This document shows positions 39,231 through 51,599 of a stretch of DNA of 62,000 bases, piece after piece. The notes under the pieces are model-generated. The model had not been told where the DNA came from and ran no database searches. It saw only the letters and a program-made list of their open reading frames with translations. The position numbers were made by a program, and so were the translations under genes. Numbering within the stretch: position 1 is the first letter of the stretch; every line of letters begins with the position of its first letter. This DNA comes from Glandiceps talaboti (lineage: Eukaryota; Hemichordata; Enteropneusta; Spengelidae), in the NCBI RefSeq assembly GCF_964340395.1, contig NC_135550.1:14348408-14410407 (forward strand), written 5' to 3'.

Positions 39231-39255
39231 TTGGTAGTACTGGAACTCTTTCTTG

Positions 39256-39298
39256 GTTGTAACTCGGAGTTTCACGCATGGCGCGATCATCAGACAAC
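39256..39298 (-). ncRNA. Hammerhead ribozyme motif (type I), core intact
   Basis: Read on the minus strand the order is GTTGT (stem I), CTGATGA (core), TCGCGCCATGCGT (stem II, CGC/GCG with a possible G-U extension), GAA (core), ACT-CCG-AGT (three-pair stem III), T (cleavage position H17), ACAAC (stem I, perfect five-pair complement of GTTGT). Every conserved core base is present. The short stem III and open stem I match the type I hammerheads known from Penelope-like retroelements, which often act as dimers. The position 10.1/11.1 pair is U-U rather than G-C, which may weaken activity. Self-cleavage is predicted, not shown. Confidence 0.75.
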
Positions 39299-39305
39299 AA
39301 CAAGT

Positions 39306-39348
39306 GTTGTCTGATGATCGCGCCATGCGTGAAACTCCGAGGTACAAC
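39306..39348 (+). ncRNA. Hammerhead ribozyme motif, one disabling substitution
   Basis: The mirror copy of the minus-strand motif, reading GTTGT, CTGATGA, stem II, GAA, ACT-CCG-AGG, T, ACAAC. The only change is G at 39342 where the other arm implies T. This is position 16.1, which must be U to pair with A15.1 beside the cleavage site. The copy should therefore be inactive or strongly impaired unless stem III shifts register. Confidence 0.65.
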
Positions 39349-39379
39349 CAAGAAAGAGTTCCAGTACTACCAAAACTAT

Positions 39380-39434
39380 TACGCTCTGCCACTGCGATAT
39401 AGAGCACTGTCTTAGCAGATTGATACTCACCGAG
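39380..39434 (+). mobile_element. Penelope-like terminal remnant beside the palindrome
   Basis: CGCTCTGCCAC, then GAGCACTGTCTTA, then GATACTCACCGAGTTATA matches in order the segment at 50170-50240 (CGCTCTACAC, GAGCACTGTTTA, ATACTGAGTTTATA). Both abut dinucleotide tracts. Together with the hammerhead motif this indicates a Penelope-like (pLTR) fragment. No reverse-transcriptase or GIY-YIG coding sequence is present. Confidence 0.6.

Positions 39435-39521
<87 letters not shown>
39435..39521. repeat. (TA)n microsatellite, right of palindrome
   Basis: About 87 bp of uninterrupted TA. Confidence 0.97.
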
Positions 39522-39523
<2 letters not shown>

Positions 39524-40411
39524 TGCAGTTCTATCATTGATATCTTGTTATGGATAGAATATTTGATGAATAAAGTGTCTGACTTGGTTCAGTGAAATAC
39601 AATGACTTCAGATCGATAATGCACATCGACACATAATTGTATGATGACATACAGCAGACAGGTGTAGCGTGTATCGATATTATTGGAGAAGCGGGCGTCT
39701 TGTTGTGGTTTAACGACAACTGTCAAGCTGTTCACGATTGCCTTTTATACGTTTTAAAAGAGAACTAAGAAAGGGAAGTCGAAATTGCACAGTCATCTCA
39801 AATGCTGTACAAGTTGTCCAAATATTTAAAAAGGTAGAATATGAGCTGCATAATTGATTCTTAGTTTCAAAAAAGAGGAAAGAAAGAAAGAAAGAAAGAA
39901 TGAAAAAGGAAATGTTTGTAAGTATTTGGAATGTAGCGACTATTACAGAAATTTTAATAGGATGTGTATCGAGTTTACGTTTAGTAATTCTACACCGTAT
40001 TTTAATTATCGACGCAACACAATTTACTTATCGGTAAAAGCCTATGTTAATTTTGTTATTGCCCCGTTGGTTTGTTTTAACACGATTGCTTTATTTCGCA
40101 TTACTTTAATGGGCGTGAAAGGTGTCATGTATACTACATAGTTTATTATTGTGGATTTTACCAATTTAAGTGGCAACGACAATCGTAAAAGTGTAATTCA
40201 ACCTGAGCAGAGTATAGCCAATGTACGGTTTTTACCCATAATTCATTGCATAGAGGTATGACGGATGTCTTTGCTCGTGAGAAGAAACATTTCAATGTCA
40301 TTTCTCAGTTATGACATTTTTGTTACCTTTCATTGTAATAATATACAAATTAATATGTGACACAGAAAAGATCAAAGGTCCAATGAGGTAACACTAATTT
40401 CAAAGAAGTTT
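39522..40411. other. No gene recognised
   Basis: AT-rich sequence with a short GAAA run at about 39877-39900. A 95-codon frame here shows no recognisable domain. Confidence 0.45.
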
Positions 40412-40417
40412 TATATA

Positions 40418-40459
<42 letters not shown>

Positions 40460-40468
40460 TATATATAA
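40412..40468. repeat. Interrupted (TA)n microsatellite
   Basis: About 55 bp of TA with ATG and AATT interruptions, 20 bp before the 41-bp minisatellite. Confidence 0.9.
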
Positions 40469-40489
40469 TGTGGTTTACATCAATAACTA

Positions 40490-41470
40490 GCCGTGTGTAT
40501 GCTGTTCAAAGAGACGGGGTAACGGAGAAAGGCTTGCATGTTGTCCAATAAGATGGGGCGTGACGGAGAAATGCCTGTGTGTTGTCCAATGAAATGGAGA
40601 GTTAAGTGTCTTTATGCTGTTCAAGGAGATGGAGAGTAACGGAGAACTTCCAGTGTGCTGTCCATTGAGATGACGTGTAACGGAGAAAATCCTTGTGATG
40701 TCCAAATGAGCTGGAGAGTAACAGAGGAATGTCTGTATGATGTCCAATGAGATGGGGTATAACGGAGAACTGTTTGTAATTGTGTTATCCAATGAGATGT
40801 GGAGTGACGGAGAAATTACTGTATGCTGTCCACTGAGATGGACAGTTATGGAGAACTTCCTGTGTGCTGCCCAATGAGATGGGGTGTAAGGGAGAATGTT
40901 GGTATGCTGTCCAATGAGATGGGGAGTAACGGAGAAATGCATGTGTGCTGTCCAATGAAATGGGGAGTAACGGAGAAATGTATATGTGCTGTCCAATGAA
41001 ATGGGGAGTAACGGAGAAATGTATGTGTGCTGTCCAATGAAATGGGGAGTAACGGAGAAATGTATGTGTGCTGTCCAATGAAATGGGGAGTAACGGAGAA
41101 ATGTATGTGTGCTGTCCAATGAAATGGGGAGTAACGGAGAAATGTATATGTGCTGTACAATGAAATGGGGAGTAACGGAGAAATGTATATGTGCTGTACA
41201 ATGAAATGGGGAGTAACGGAGAAATGTATGTGTGCTGTCCAATGAAATGGGGAGTAACGGAGAAATGTATGTGTGCTGTCCAATGAAATGGGGAGTAACG
41301 GAGAAATGTATATGTGCTGTACAATGAAATGGGGAGTAACGGAGAAATGTATATGTGCTGTACAATGAAATGGGGAGTAACGGAGAAATGTATATGTGCT
41401 GTCCAATGAAATGGGGAGTAACGGAGAAATGTATGTGTGCTGTCCAATGAGATGGGGAGTAACGGAAAAT
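40490..41470. repeat. 41-bp minisatellite with 164-bp higher-order pattern
   Basis: The unit is TGCTGTCCAATGAAATGGGG, AGTAACGGAGAAATGTATGT, G (41 bp). The left ~400 bp is diverged, while 40900-41470 is almost homogeneous. Two variants alternate: A (TATGTGTGCTGTCC) and B (TATATGTGCTGTAC). In the clean part the order A A B B occurs twice in succession, a four-unit 164-bp higher-order period. The unit has no stop in any phase on the minus strand and 41 is not divisible by 3, so all three minus frames stay open for 210-292 codons. I treat these as artefacts, not genes. Confidence 0.95.
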
Positions 41471-44280
41471 AACACCAATTCATATCTGTAGTTTTTGTGT
41501 CTATTTCACTGCAAAATGTCTTACCTATAACTTCCTATCAGATAAGGCACTATACTACCACATTTCTCTCTTTCCTACAAACATGATTACCCGTGGATTT
41601 GTTTGAATATATCTGATTTTTAAAATAGATTTATCTCCTTCCGTTATTTTAACAGATGTATTCCAACTGAATCATCTTATAATCAACAAAATGTTGTTTC
41701 AAGGGTTAAGATAAGCACCGTCATTTATCAAAGAAACTGCTGCTTTCAATAAATAAACACATCTATTATATTTCCCTGTTTTCATATATATATGAGTTCT
41801 ATGCTAGGAGTGTCCATATTTATTTCCATGTTTTTCATGACCCCCACCGACCTTATATATCAAGAAGCACACAAGAAAAAATGAAGGCTCGTTATTATGT
41901 TCGGCCGGATCAGACAAAAACAACACAACGTAACTGATAAAAGGATGGCTACACCACGAGCACGTGTATGGGCGGAAAATGATCGTTTGTTGCTGAGATT
42001 TAGGACCTTCATGAAGTCAAACGATTCACATTAACCTTATGGCATTTCTATATAAGACATCCGGACTATCAGCGGTTCGATTACTAAGAATTGAAAGCAT
42101 TATGAAAAAACACAAACATACATGTGAACTTTATTGCTTTCCCTGTTTTTAACTGACTGACTGACTGACTGGCTAATTTGTTTTAAGGTAATGGCGATAA
42201 GAAATAATAAAAAGAAGATCACTGAAAACACTATTAACATATGTCTTTTATCGATGTGTTAAGGAATACGTGTCAGTCTTTCAATGTAAGTCGAAGATTT
42301 CAGGTATGTTACCTAGGAAACGCAATTTTGATTCTGTGGCAGGCAACCACTTTGAAAAAAACCCACTCAACTTCAGAACGTCTCTGTGGATTTAATTTTT
42401 TTTCAAACATGAAGCCATCCATCCATATGAAATGGCCTCGTTCTATTCCCCAGCGTTTCATATTTCAGCGATATCTGTTGAGCGCTAAAAAAAGGCGGAA
42501 AATTAGATCTATATAAACTACGAAGAAACGCAGCACGACAGACGCTGAGTAACATAGACATTGAAATCATTACTAGTAAGGATCATGATTCATAGATTTG
42601 GGTATATTTCATTCTCTTTTTTTTTTTGCTTAGAAAAGATAAAATTGTGACCTTTAAGCGGTATGTCAAAGCACATAGCATAGCAGGTGAATAGATTGGC
42701 AATTTCTATTGCATTGCATGAATACGCTATTTTGTATGGACAATTATTTAGAAGCAGAGACTCGGAATTTACTGGATTGTGTGACATTACCGGATGAGGA
42801 GGCATACATATCATACACTATGGAGGCATACATACCATACATTATTGAAGTGGTTGCATGGGGCAAAATCGATGAAATACAGTATAAACTAGATGATGAT
42901 TTACGATGAAGTGGTTAGGAGACGGTAAATACCACGTAGAGTTGCACATATCAAAAGTTCCGATTGACTAAATTACCACAGGTAATGTTTCATGTGGAGG
43001 ACTTCCGTCAGTAAATGCCGAGGGTTTATTTACGTGATGAATAAGTGCATTTCGTAAAACTGCTATAACTGACCTAAATTAAAATTCTACCAGTTTTTAA
43101 TTGAATGTAGTTCAGAATACTCTTTATGTTACAGCTACTCCCTGAACGATCTAAATTTGACTCGGATTTGTTGGTCTCCCAATGGTTTATTATCGACTAT
43201 TAATATCCCCTAAACACTATTTCATTATCCGCTTATCTGGTGACAATACTTGAGTAAATTTGCAGCATGCATTTCTTTTCCTTTGTGTTATTTCGAGTTC
43301 GAAATCAACATGCTTTTGGTGCACCTGGAAAAATTGGAAATTATAATTTACAGTGCAATCTGGGCTACCCTGCTGCTTCACTCACGGGACACGGTTGTAT
43401 ATTGCATAAAGATAAGCTTAGACGTTTTTCAATGTCAGAATGAACAGAGACACAACACACAGCATGATCATTTACCCAAGCAAATGTATTAGGGTTATCC
43501 TATTTGTATTTCTGTTTTCTCATTAGCCGACCAAACCAAATTTTCCAAAATTATTTTTTATTTTCGCCAGCCCTTAATATTTTGCGGACAGCGCCCTCTC
43601 TGGTAAGAAGAAGGGAGTGTCTGGACTGTCGCCGTTAACTTCAGTCATGGCGGTGACGACGACACTTGTTCACGAACAGACCATTTCATGTCAGAAGATA
43701 TTCAAGTGGGGGGGGGGGGCTGAGAACATGCCAATTGTGTAGAGGAAAGGGCTTGTTACGAGGAATCCAATGAAAAGAAGAAGAGGAGGAGGAGGAAAAG
43801 GAGAGGCAGAGAAACATGAAGATGATGATTCTTTTATTTTTTTAAATTTTAAAAAAAATCAACCTACCCATAGTTGCCATGAAAAAGTAATTAGAAACTA
43901 AAAAAATAGGGTCACTCTTAAGGATTGCTATTCTTTTACTGTGTAGTAGAAATAGACTATTGTGGAAATGGTTACACAAGGGCTTGATGATTTATAATGA
44001 TTTCAACTCTTTACGTCCCTTCTGATTACTTATCTGCATTTACATCCAAACTTAGGGCGGCACCTCTGTAATTGCTTATTTTGCCGTTCAAGTTATTTGA
44101 TTAATGTGTAAGAAATGTCATGTCCTATAAGTGAAATAAAACACCAAATCAAGTCTAATTTCCCAGTATTTTGAACAAGCAATAGGACGAGTATAAAGGC
44201 ACACAATAACGTCATCCAACTGTGTTTTCTTCACTAATATCTTGAGTCACATTAACTAGACACTAGACATTGGTCTGACC
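41471..44280. other. No convincing gene; one short ATG frame at 43647
   Basis: About 2.8 kb of mostly unique DNA. A less AT-rich patch at 43580-43720 contains an ATG in strong context (GTCATGG, G at -3 and +4) opening a 31-codon frame (43647-43742) that runs through a 12-G tract. It could be a first exon or chance. A TATA-like TATATAAG lies near 42050 with no clear gene behind it. Confidence 0.35.
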
Positions 44281-44311
44281 TTGTTTGTTTGTTTGTTTGT
44301 TTGTTTGTGTT

Positions 44312-44381
<70 letters not shown>

Positions 44382-44386
44382 CGTAT
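44281..44386. repeat. (GTTT)n(GT)n(GC)n microsatellite
   Basis: About nine GTTT units pass into some 55 bp of GT and then GCGCGCGCGC. Confidence 0.96.
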
Positions 44387-46188
44387 GTATGAAAACCTGT
44401 TGTGTAACAAATAGATATAGAAACGCAAGGGGAAGTTTGTAGATATGAATTTCTGTTCTCATTTAAAGAGGAACACCACTCCAGGAAATAAAAGTATTTA
44501 ATTTTTATAAACCATCATGATTTTCGGAGAATCATTTCACGATTTTACATAACATAAATTTCGCGAAATTGCAATTTATACCAAGAAACACCAAACTGAA
44601 AATAACTTGTTTCAAACTCATTGTTCTGTGACTGTCCATAGCAGCCATCCAGAGCTGGCTCAAGGAGTCATATGCATATGTATTAGATGAGCAATGACAA
44701 TTCATAACTCCTAAATGCTTATTACCGTCAGATAAATATAGTGAGTTTGTGTGGCAACATTACAGTTTATCGCCATTGCACAATACTATTGCATTTACAT
44801 ATTTGAACGAGATATGTTATGCTTGCCTATTAAATCTCATTTAGGTAGACATCCCTTTATGCACAAAAGAGTATTTGTTTGCAGCCTTGTTCTTGATAAG
44901 CTTGAGAGTGGTGATGATTTATGTATCTAATATCCCATTCGTTCTCTACAAACTGCCATGGTATCAACAAATGCAACACTACATATATGTAGTGTCATTG
45001 AACGATTTCTGCGTTCAAAACATAAACAAGTAGGGTTTATCCGATTTAATCTATAGTGGGAACGATCTTAACAGTGTTATGGTCGCTTTATGCTAGACAG
45101 TTACCTATGGACATGGTCTCAGGGCTAACCGTTGATAGCTACAACAAGCCAAGCACTTGTTTTTCTGTTATTACTTGACCCTGCCTAACTCATTACCACC
45201 AATTAGTTTGGTAGCAGGCTATCTCAGCTTGTGTATTTTGAGCAACATTCACCGTTGTGTGTACAATAACTGCATGAATTTACCTGGCAGAGCAGTGGTA
45301 ATCTTTTAAAATTGCAAATTTAAATGACCCACTAATTCGCTTCCATGGATACATTTTGTGAATTGTACGAAGATTATTAACCGATGGATCTAACGGATGA
45401 AACAGCAATGTTCAATGATAAAAGGAGATTTGCAAAAGGGTGTTACAAAATACTTCCAAATTGACATGGTGGATTTTGAAGTACAGTCAATGAATGGCCT
45501 TTCCCGTTCAACGTGATGATGAATATGTATTTGTATGTGGCTTATTGGCATTATGCAGTCGTTTCAAAAGGCACAATTATCCAGATCTCGCGATAAAAAG
45601 AATGGGAACAGGGCAATCACTAGATATTAAGATCTTGCCCTGCCCAATTTATCTAATTAGAGTTCGGTGTAAGAGTGTTAATGATAAAATTCAAGTTTTC
45701 ATTCACACACAAAAAAGTCAACAGAACATACTTCGCTTGAACTATTGATCAGCTTACTGAAAATGATATCAGCACAATTTCGCAGCGAATATAAATGTGT
45801 GTGTATCAAATGCCAACGAGCGCGGCAGGAATCTGGATTACAAGACGGACAAATCGTTCCCTATAATGAAGGTTTTCAAAGGTCAATTAATGTCACAGAC
45901 TGCTTGAAAAGAAGTTGGGGATTACTGTCTTTTGAATTGACAGTATCATTTGAGTTGATAATGTTAGGGGTGTATTTCGTCCAACCAGCTACTTTATTGC
46001 CTGTGTTGTATTTGTACAATCAATATAATGAGACATCCCCTATTTCTACCCATGCAGGAAAACTAATCTTTTGTGATCTGAAATGACAACATACTGTTCA
46101 TTACTCTAATTTCAAGGGATTTGATACTCAGTGAAAAAGAATAAATAATGGTTCTGTTTGGATTTTATTTCACTTAATGATTCGTCTT
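44387..46188. other. No gene recognised
   Basis: About 1.8 kb with two consecutive plus-strand frames (84 and 113 codons, 45494-46086). They lack domains and look like chance openings. Confidence 0.45.
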
Positions 46189-46364
<176 letters not shown>

Positions 46365-46479
46365 AAGTTGGTAGTGGTAATGGAAAACAACTAAGCTTAT
46401 GCTATGGTGGTAGTAGTAGGAAACAAACCCATTTAACGTGTATAACAGCAGCTTAAACCAAGTTTTTGGTGTATTTGAA

Positions 46480-46622
46480 TGGGGGTGGGGGTGGGTGGGT
46501 GGGGGCTTGGGGGGCTTGCGGACCTGTATTCCTCAGTTTTATTTTGAAAAGTTTTGTTTGTTTTTGTTTTGTTTTGTTTTGTTTTGTTGTTGTTGTTGTT
46601 TTTTTTTTTTGGGGGGGGGGGG
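46480..46622. repeat. G-rich and (GTTTT)n / poly-T / poly-G tract
   Basis: GGGTGGGTGGG-type G-rich sequence (46481-46515) is followed by a GTTTT array, GTT repeats, 11-12 Ts and about 12 Gs ending at 46622. The poly-G length is error-prone in most sequencing. G-quadruplex formation on the plus strand is plausible for the first block. Confidence 0.85.
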
Positions 46623-46739
46623 TCTTCGACTTCTATTGAACTGTGATTACGATGTTAGAAAACTGTCCTATTAACTCCCTTCCTTTTACTCAGACATTTT
46701 GACTTACTTTCACCAGCTTCAGACAACAAGCATTCAGGA

Positions 46740-47590
46740 CAAGATGTGGCTACACAAATAATTTGGAATAATAAAAATATAATAATAGATGGGAAATCCA
46801 TTTTTATTACCAAAAAATATTTATTACCAGCACGGCCTAAAACGTGTGAGTGATTTTTTCGATGAGAAAGGAAATCAACTGACTGGCATGCAATGAATTT
46901 CAAGAGAAACACAACTTTGAAGTATTACTTTAAAACTATGTGAGTTATTATGGTGTGATTGCCTCAATTCCAAAGACATGGAAATTACTAATGCTTAATG
47001 AAAACGTTGTACGTATAACAGATGATGAATCGCTAGACTGCTTACAAAAAAATACAGATAGGCAAAGTCACCACACAAGAATTTTACTCAAAAATAGTAA
47101 ATTTCAGTGTCCTAAATCTGAAACAATATACTCAAATCTCAATTACACAAAAAAATGTGGAATGGAAAAAAAATATGGAAACTGTCTTATGATACGACAA
47201 AGGAAGAGAAAATGAGAGTATTTCAGTTTAAAATACTTCATAGACTTGAATTTTAGCAGCTAATTTATTTTTGATGAACAACAAAATTAAAGACGATTCA
47301 CTTTGTCAGCACTGTAATTTAGAAGAGATCATTGAACATTTATTTTGGGAATGTAAAGAAGCAAAGCTATTTTGGACAGCGTTTCTCAATTTTTTTTCAG
47401 CAAAAGTTACAACAAAAAATAGTATTATCACGCAGAGATATACTTTTAGGTGCCCTACCTCAAAGGGAGAATGAACTACTCAATCACCTATTGTTGATAG
47501 CAAAATATCACCTGTACTCAGTCTGTTTCTTTAACAAGAAACCATCTCAAAATAGTAAGAAATAAATGGAGACTGCCCTTTAACATATAT
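46740..47590 (+). pseudogene. L1-like LINE, 3' part of ORF2 (frameshifted relic)
   Basis: Several short plus-strand frames match, in order, the C-terminal region of L1/Tx1-type reverse-transcriptase proteins. Around 46825-46900 is a segment with KRVSDFFDEKGNQLTG, at 46943-46980 YGVIASIPKTWK, at about 47165-47250 WKLSYDTTKEEKMRVFQFK and FKILHR, and at 47298-47370 the zinc-binding zf-RVT signature CQHC...EHLFWEC (C-x2-C-x7-H-x4-C). The part after GALPQ (about 47450-47560) completes the tail. At least four frameshifts or stops separate these pieces. The catalytic RT core and endonuclease are absent, as in a 5'-truncated insertion. It cannot encode a working protein. Confidence 0.85.
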
Positions 47591-49195
47591 ATCAGAGAAC
47601 CGCGGCTATTATTTCACGGGTTATTTTATTTCGTTAAACACACGGACGATTATGATTTAAAGTCACTGCAATATTTATAGGTCAGGAGTAATGAGAAATG
47701 AGTGTTATACTCAGACACGACATTTCATATCAACTCCAAGAAAAAAACGTTATTGCATTCTATAAATAATACAGATTGTACGGCTAGGTTCAGAAATTGG
47801 CAAATCTGAAACGCATGCGTGTTATTTTTCTGTGAAATGAGTTTACTGTTGCCTGACGTGCAAAGATTAGCAGAGAATACATTTCCCAATCGTGTGTATA
47901 GGAGAACTATTTGTCATATTTTGCATTCAGACATATATTTTGAATTCTATACGTGTACCTGTCACGTGATATGTTGAGATTTTACAACGACAAAACATTC
48001 GGTGGTATGGTTTGGCGAAACAAAACAATTTCAAGAGACTGATGCAACCGTTCTCACGTGATCATTTTGCTATCAATTTCACCCGTGAAAGCTAGGTTGA
48101 GACAGTTATACCATCCTGATACTGGTTTTATGCAAATCATTTCGTTCCAAATTTCATCCTATACAATACAGGTTCACTCTTGAAACATAGTTTTAAAACA
48201 AAATCTTCTTAACATGTAACAAAAAACAAATTATGCAATAAATATGCAGATTTGATTAATCAATATGCAAGAGGTTTATTTTCACTATATATATGCCAGA
48301 TTTCATCAAGCTTCTACCCACCAATAACCATAATATATCATTGCCATCAGAGGCAGCCATATTGGATTTCGATATTTAACGACGATAGCATTGTTTTCTT
48401 GATAGAAAGTTTTTTTTTTTTTACGATTGTAGTGTCACTTACAATTTCCACAGAGTTATGCCATGGATCGAATGAATTCAATTAGTTGACCTATTTATAA
48501 AAATGGGATGCTACATAGTATAGAAACATAATTTCATAATTGTTTGAGAAGTAAAAAAATACTGGACATTAAAAGGCATTCAGATCAGAACAGTACACAT
48601 CGATTCATGAACAGTAAGAAGATGGTGAAATGCAATCATATGGAGTGTAGACGTCACTCAAATAAGCCATTCTTTAAATTTTTAGCTCGTTTATACTTCA
48701 ATTTTCATCATTAATGTGATGGGGAGTAGTAATTTGACGAATAAGAGACTACGAATGTGAAATCATTCCGTGACTTTCTTTACTATGATTTGTAAGAGAA
48801 ATTTACGTGCTGTTTACACCTTTAGAAAATGTCTTCAAATGCTAAACGTCATTGTATCTTCGTCTTACATATTCTGCGGATACGTTCGTATTGTCCCCCA
48901 AATATGTCATCGGATAAGTTACTCGCAGCAGGAGAATATAAATAATTCTCTCGAAGTTCAGGTTACCACAGATTTTCATTATTTACATCCACGGAGGTAA
49001 CCTTATGAACATTGCTGTATATGTTAATCCATGTGGCAATTATATCGTCACTCGCACTCTCCGCTAGTAGCTTTGGGTCACCAGTGTTATCAATCAATGT
49101 CGAATTTATCTGTCTGTCATCGCTATAGGGGTCAGAAATATGTACTTATGGTGGATATTTTGAATTTATTAAACAGCTTTACTATGTGTTTCGAC
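47591..49195. other. No gene recognised
   Basis: AT-rich DNA with a 12-T run at about 48411-48422. Frames up to 98 codons run into the following microsatellite. Confidence 0.5.
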
Positions 49196-49222
49196 TTGTG
49201 TGTGTGTGTGTGTGTGTGTGTG

Positions 49223-49253
<31 letters not shown>

Positions 49254-49280
49254 ATGTATGTGTGTGTGTGTGTGTGTGTA
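49196..49280. repeat. (TG)n(TCTG)n(TG)n microsatellite
   Basis: TG dinucleotides, then seven TCTG units, then TATG and TG again. Confidence 0.96.
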
Positions 49281-49593
49281 ACTTAATGCATTGCAAACAA
49301 AATATAAAATGTATAAAAAATTTGTAATTGTTCGTGATTTTTGAATCAACGGATACTTATAAAGTTTGATTTCTTATGTTTACTTGCATATTAAACATCA
49401 AAATTAAACTCGAGGCAAGTTATCAAACTATTTATACATGATTGTGTTTTAATATAACTTAGGAGAAACGAACGACGCATGTGCAGACTGGATATGAGGT
49501 AGTGATTTATTGTGTCTACATAAAGAACCAGTTCCTGTAAGTACAATTACAAACTTTTAAAATAATTTTTCAGTTGTTGTATTGCATTGCAAA

Positions 49594-49599
49594 AACACT

Positions 49600-49631
<32 letters not shown>

Positions 49632-49657
49632 TACATACATACACACAAACACACATA

Positions 49658-49690
<33 letters not shown>
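49594..49690. repeat. (CA)n(CATA)n microsatellite
   Basis: CA dinucleotides with CATA and CAAACA interruptions. Confidence 0.96.
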
Positions 49691-50076
49691 TTAATTACAA
49701 ATTTATTTCAATTTCTCATCAACATGCCAAATTTGATTGGGGAAAAAGGTGCGATCCATTAATTTAGTTATTCATGTATCTATCTAATGATCTACCTATC
49801 TAGCCATACATATTACATTAGACAGAGTTTCGTGATAGATACTGGTGTACTTTGTGCACGAAATAAAACACCGGTACGGTAGTAACAAAAGATGAAGCTC
49901 AGATTGCTCCAGAAGGTAGGTAGATCATTCCCTTGTGGTTACATTATTGATAAACGTACGTATACTTTCTCCTTCTCCAGATGGGGTTTATAAGATACTA
50001 GTAGTCAGAACTTTTGGAAACCCGTCTGAGTTGAGGTGTGGAGACCATCCAGTTTCCATGTTTATATATATATATA
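49691..50076. other. Probable retroelement flank, no gene
   Basis: AT-rich DNA leading into the Penelope-like remnant. Phrases near 49880-50050 (GAAGCTCAGATTGCTCCAGA, ACTAGTAGTCAGAACTTTTG) may belong to the same element, but I cannot confirm this. Confidence 0.3.
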
Positions 50077-50402
<326 letters not shown>

Positions 50403-50456
50403 CACAAAAGCGAGAAAACTCCAAGTTACAGCTTATGACATAATTTATTGGAGTAC
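50403..50456 (+). mobile_element. Degenerate hammerhead-bearing terminal fragment
   Basis: AGCGAGAAAACTCCAAGTTACAGC at 50409-50432 corresponds to the GCGTGAAACTCCGAGTTACAAC portion of the hammerhead at 39.3 kb: the GAA core, ACT-CCA-AGT stem III, T and the stem I start. The CTGATGA half is not recognisable, so the ribozyme is broken. The fragment sits between two dinucleotide arrays, like the other copies of this family. Confidence 0.5.
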
Positions 50457-50842
<386 letters not shown>

Positions 50843-50883
<41 letters not shown>

Positions 50884-50895
50884 CATCCACCTGCC

Positions 50896-50932
<37 letters not shown>

Positions 50933-50969
50933 GTCTCTGTCTCTGTCTCTGTCTCTGCCTCTCTCTCTG

Positions 50970-51013
<44 letters not shown>
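50843..51013. repeat. (TG)n(TCTG)n(CTCTGT)n(TC)n array
   Basis: Four blocks in succession: TG, TCTG, a hexamer CTCTGT block and a TC tract with GCC breaks. All derived frames are artefacts. Confidence 0.96.
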
Positions 51014-51018
<5 letters not shown>

Positions 51019-51599
51019 CCCCTTCCCTTTCTTAACTCATACAGATGGTGGTTGACGAACGCAATTTTCCTACATTAGCCTGTCAAGCATAAACATGGTC
51101 TTGGAATTACCAAAAGCCTGCAAATCAGTAGTCACATCCAGGTCGTGTATGCAACTACAATAAAATTTATTCTCTTCCACATGCCAGGTCGTTGGAAGTC
51201 AGCTTTTGATCAGACACAGATGTGAGTGATTGACAGGTGTGCCGTTAAAAAGCGGTGTTAAAGATTAATTGGCTAACACGGAAACAAATTAGCTTAAAGG
51301 AGTAAGTGTGAAGATAACGTAGAAAGGGTATGAAGATCGAACATTGAGGGATTCTTGTCAACCATGACATATCCTCGTCCATGTATAATTAGATACGAGA
51401 TAAATCTATGTGTTACATGATCCCTAATCCAGAAAATTGCTACAGCGTGTCTCTGTATGACTATTAATTTCTACAAACGATTGAAACAATACTTGAAACG
51501 CGGTCAGATATTAAAAACAAGCGAGAAGCAAAGAGAAAGGTAAGTATATTCCAGTAGTATATACAGAGAAGGGGTAATGTTTGTAATGTACTACAAAAC
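51014..51599. other. No gene recognised
   Basis: AT-rich sequence preceding the minus-strand LINE relic. It may include its 3' flank. Confidence 0.45.

Larger units (their letters stand above)
39225..39379. repeat. Near-perfect palindrome, 75-bp arms
   Basis: Arms 39225-39299 and 39305-39379 are reverse complements with one mismatch (39262 against 39342). The spacer is five bases (ACAAG). TA tracts flank the region, directly on the left and about 56 bp away on the right. Each arm contains one hammerhead-type core, pointing away from the centre. An inverted duplication this exact must be recent or maintained by gene conversion, unless it is an assembly or amplification artefact. Confidence 0.93.

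Noticed and set aside
40487-41483. Three long overlapping minus-strand ORFs (210-292 codons) considered as a repetitive protein gene
   Set aside because: All three frames are open because of the 41-bp period, and variation sits at nucleotide level without codon bias.
42071-42090. GGTTCGATTAC considered as a tRNA B box
   Set aside because: No A box, acceptor stem or cloverleaf could be built around it.
45494-46086. Two adjacent plus-strand frames of 84 and 113 codons
   Set aside because: No recognisable domain, no conserved block order and no start context that distinguishes them from chance.
46600-46622. Poly-G runs here and at 9827, 17942, 21279, 43708, 52740, 53261 and 60627 considered as functional
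   Set aside because: Homopolymers of this kind are scattered, some belong to repeat families, and their length is unreliable in assemblies.
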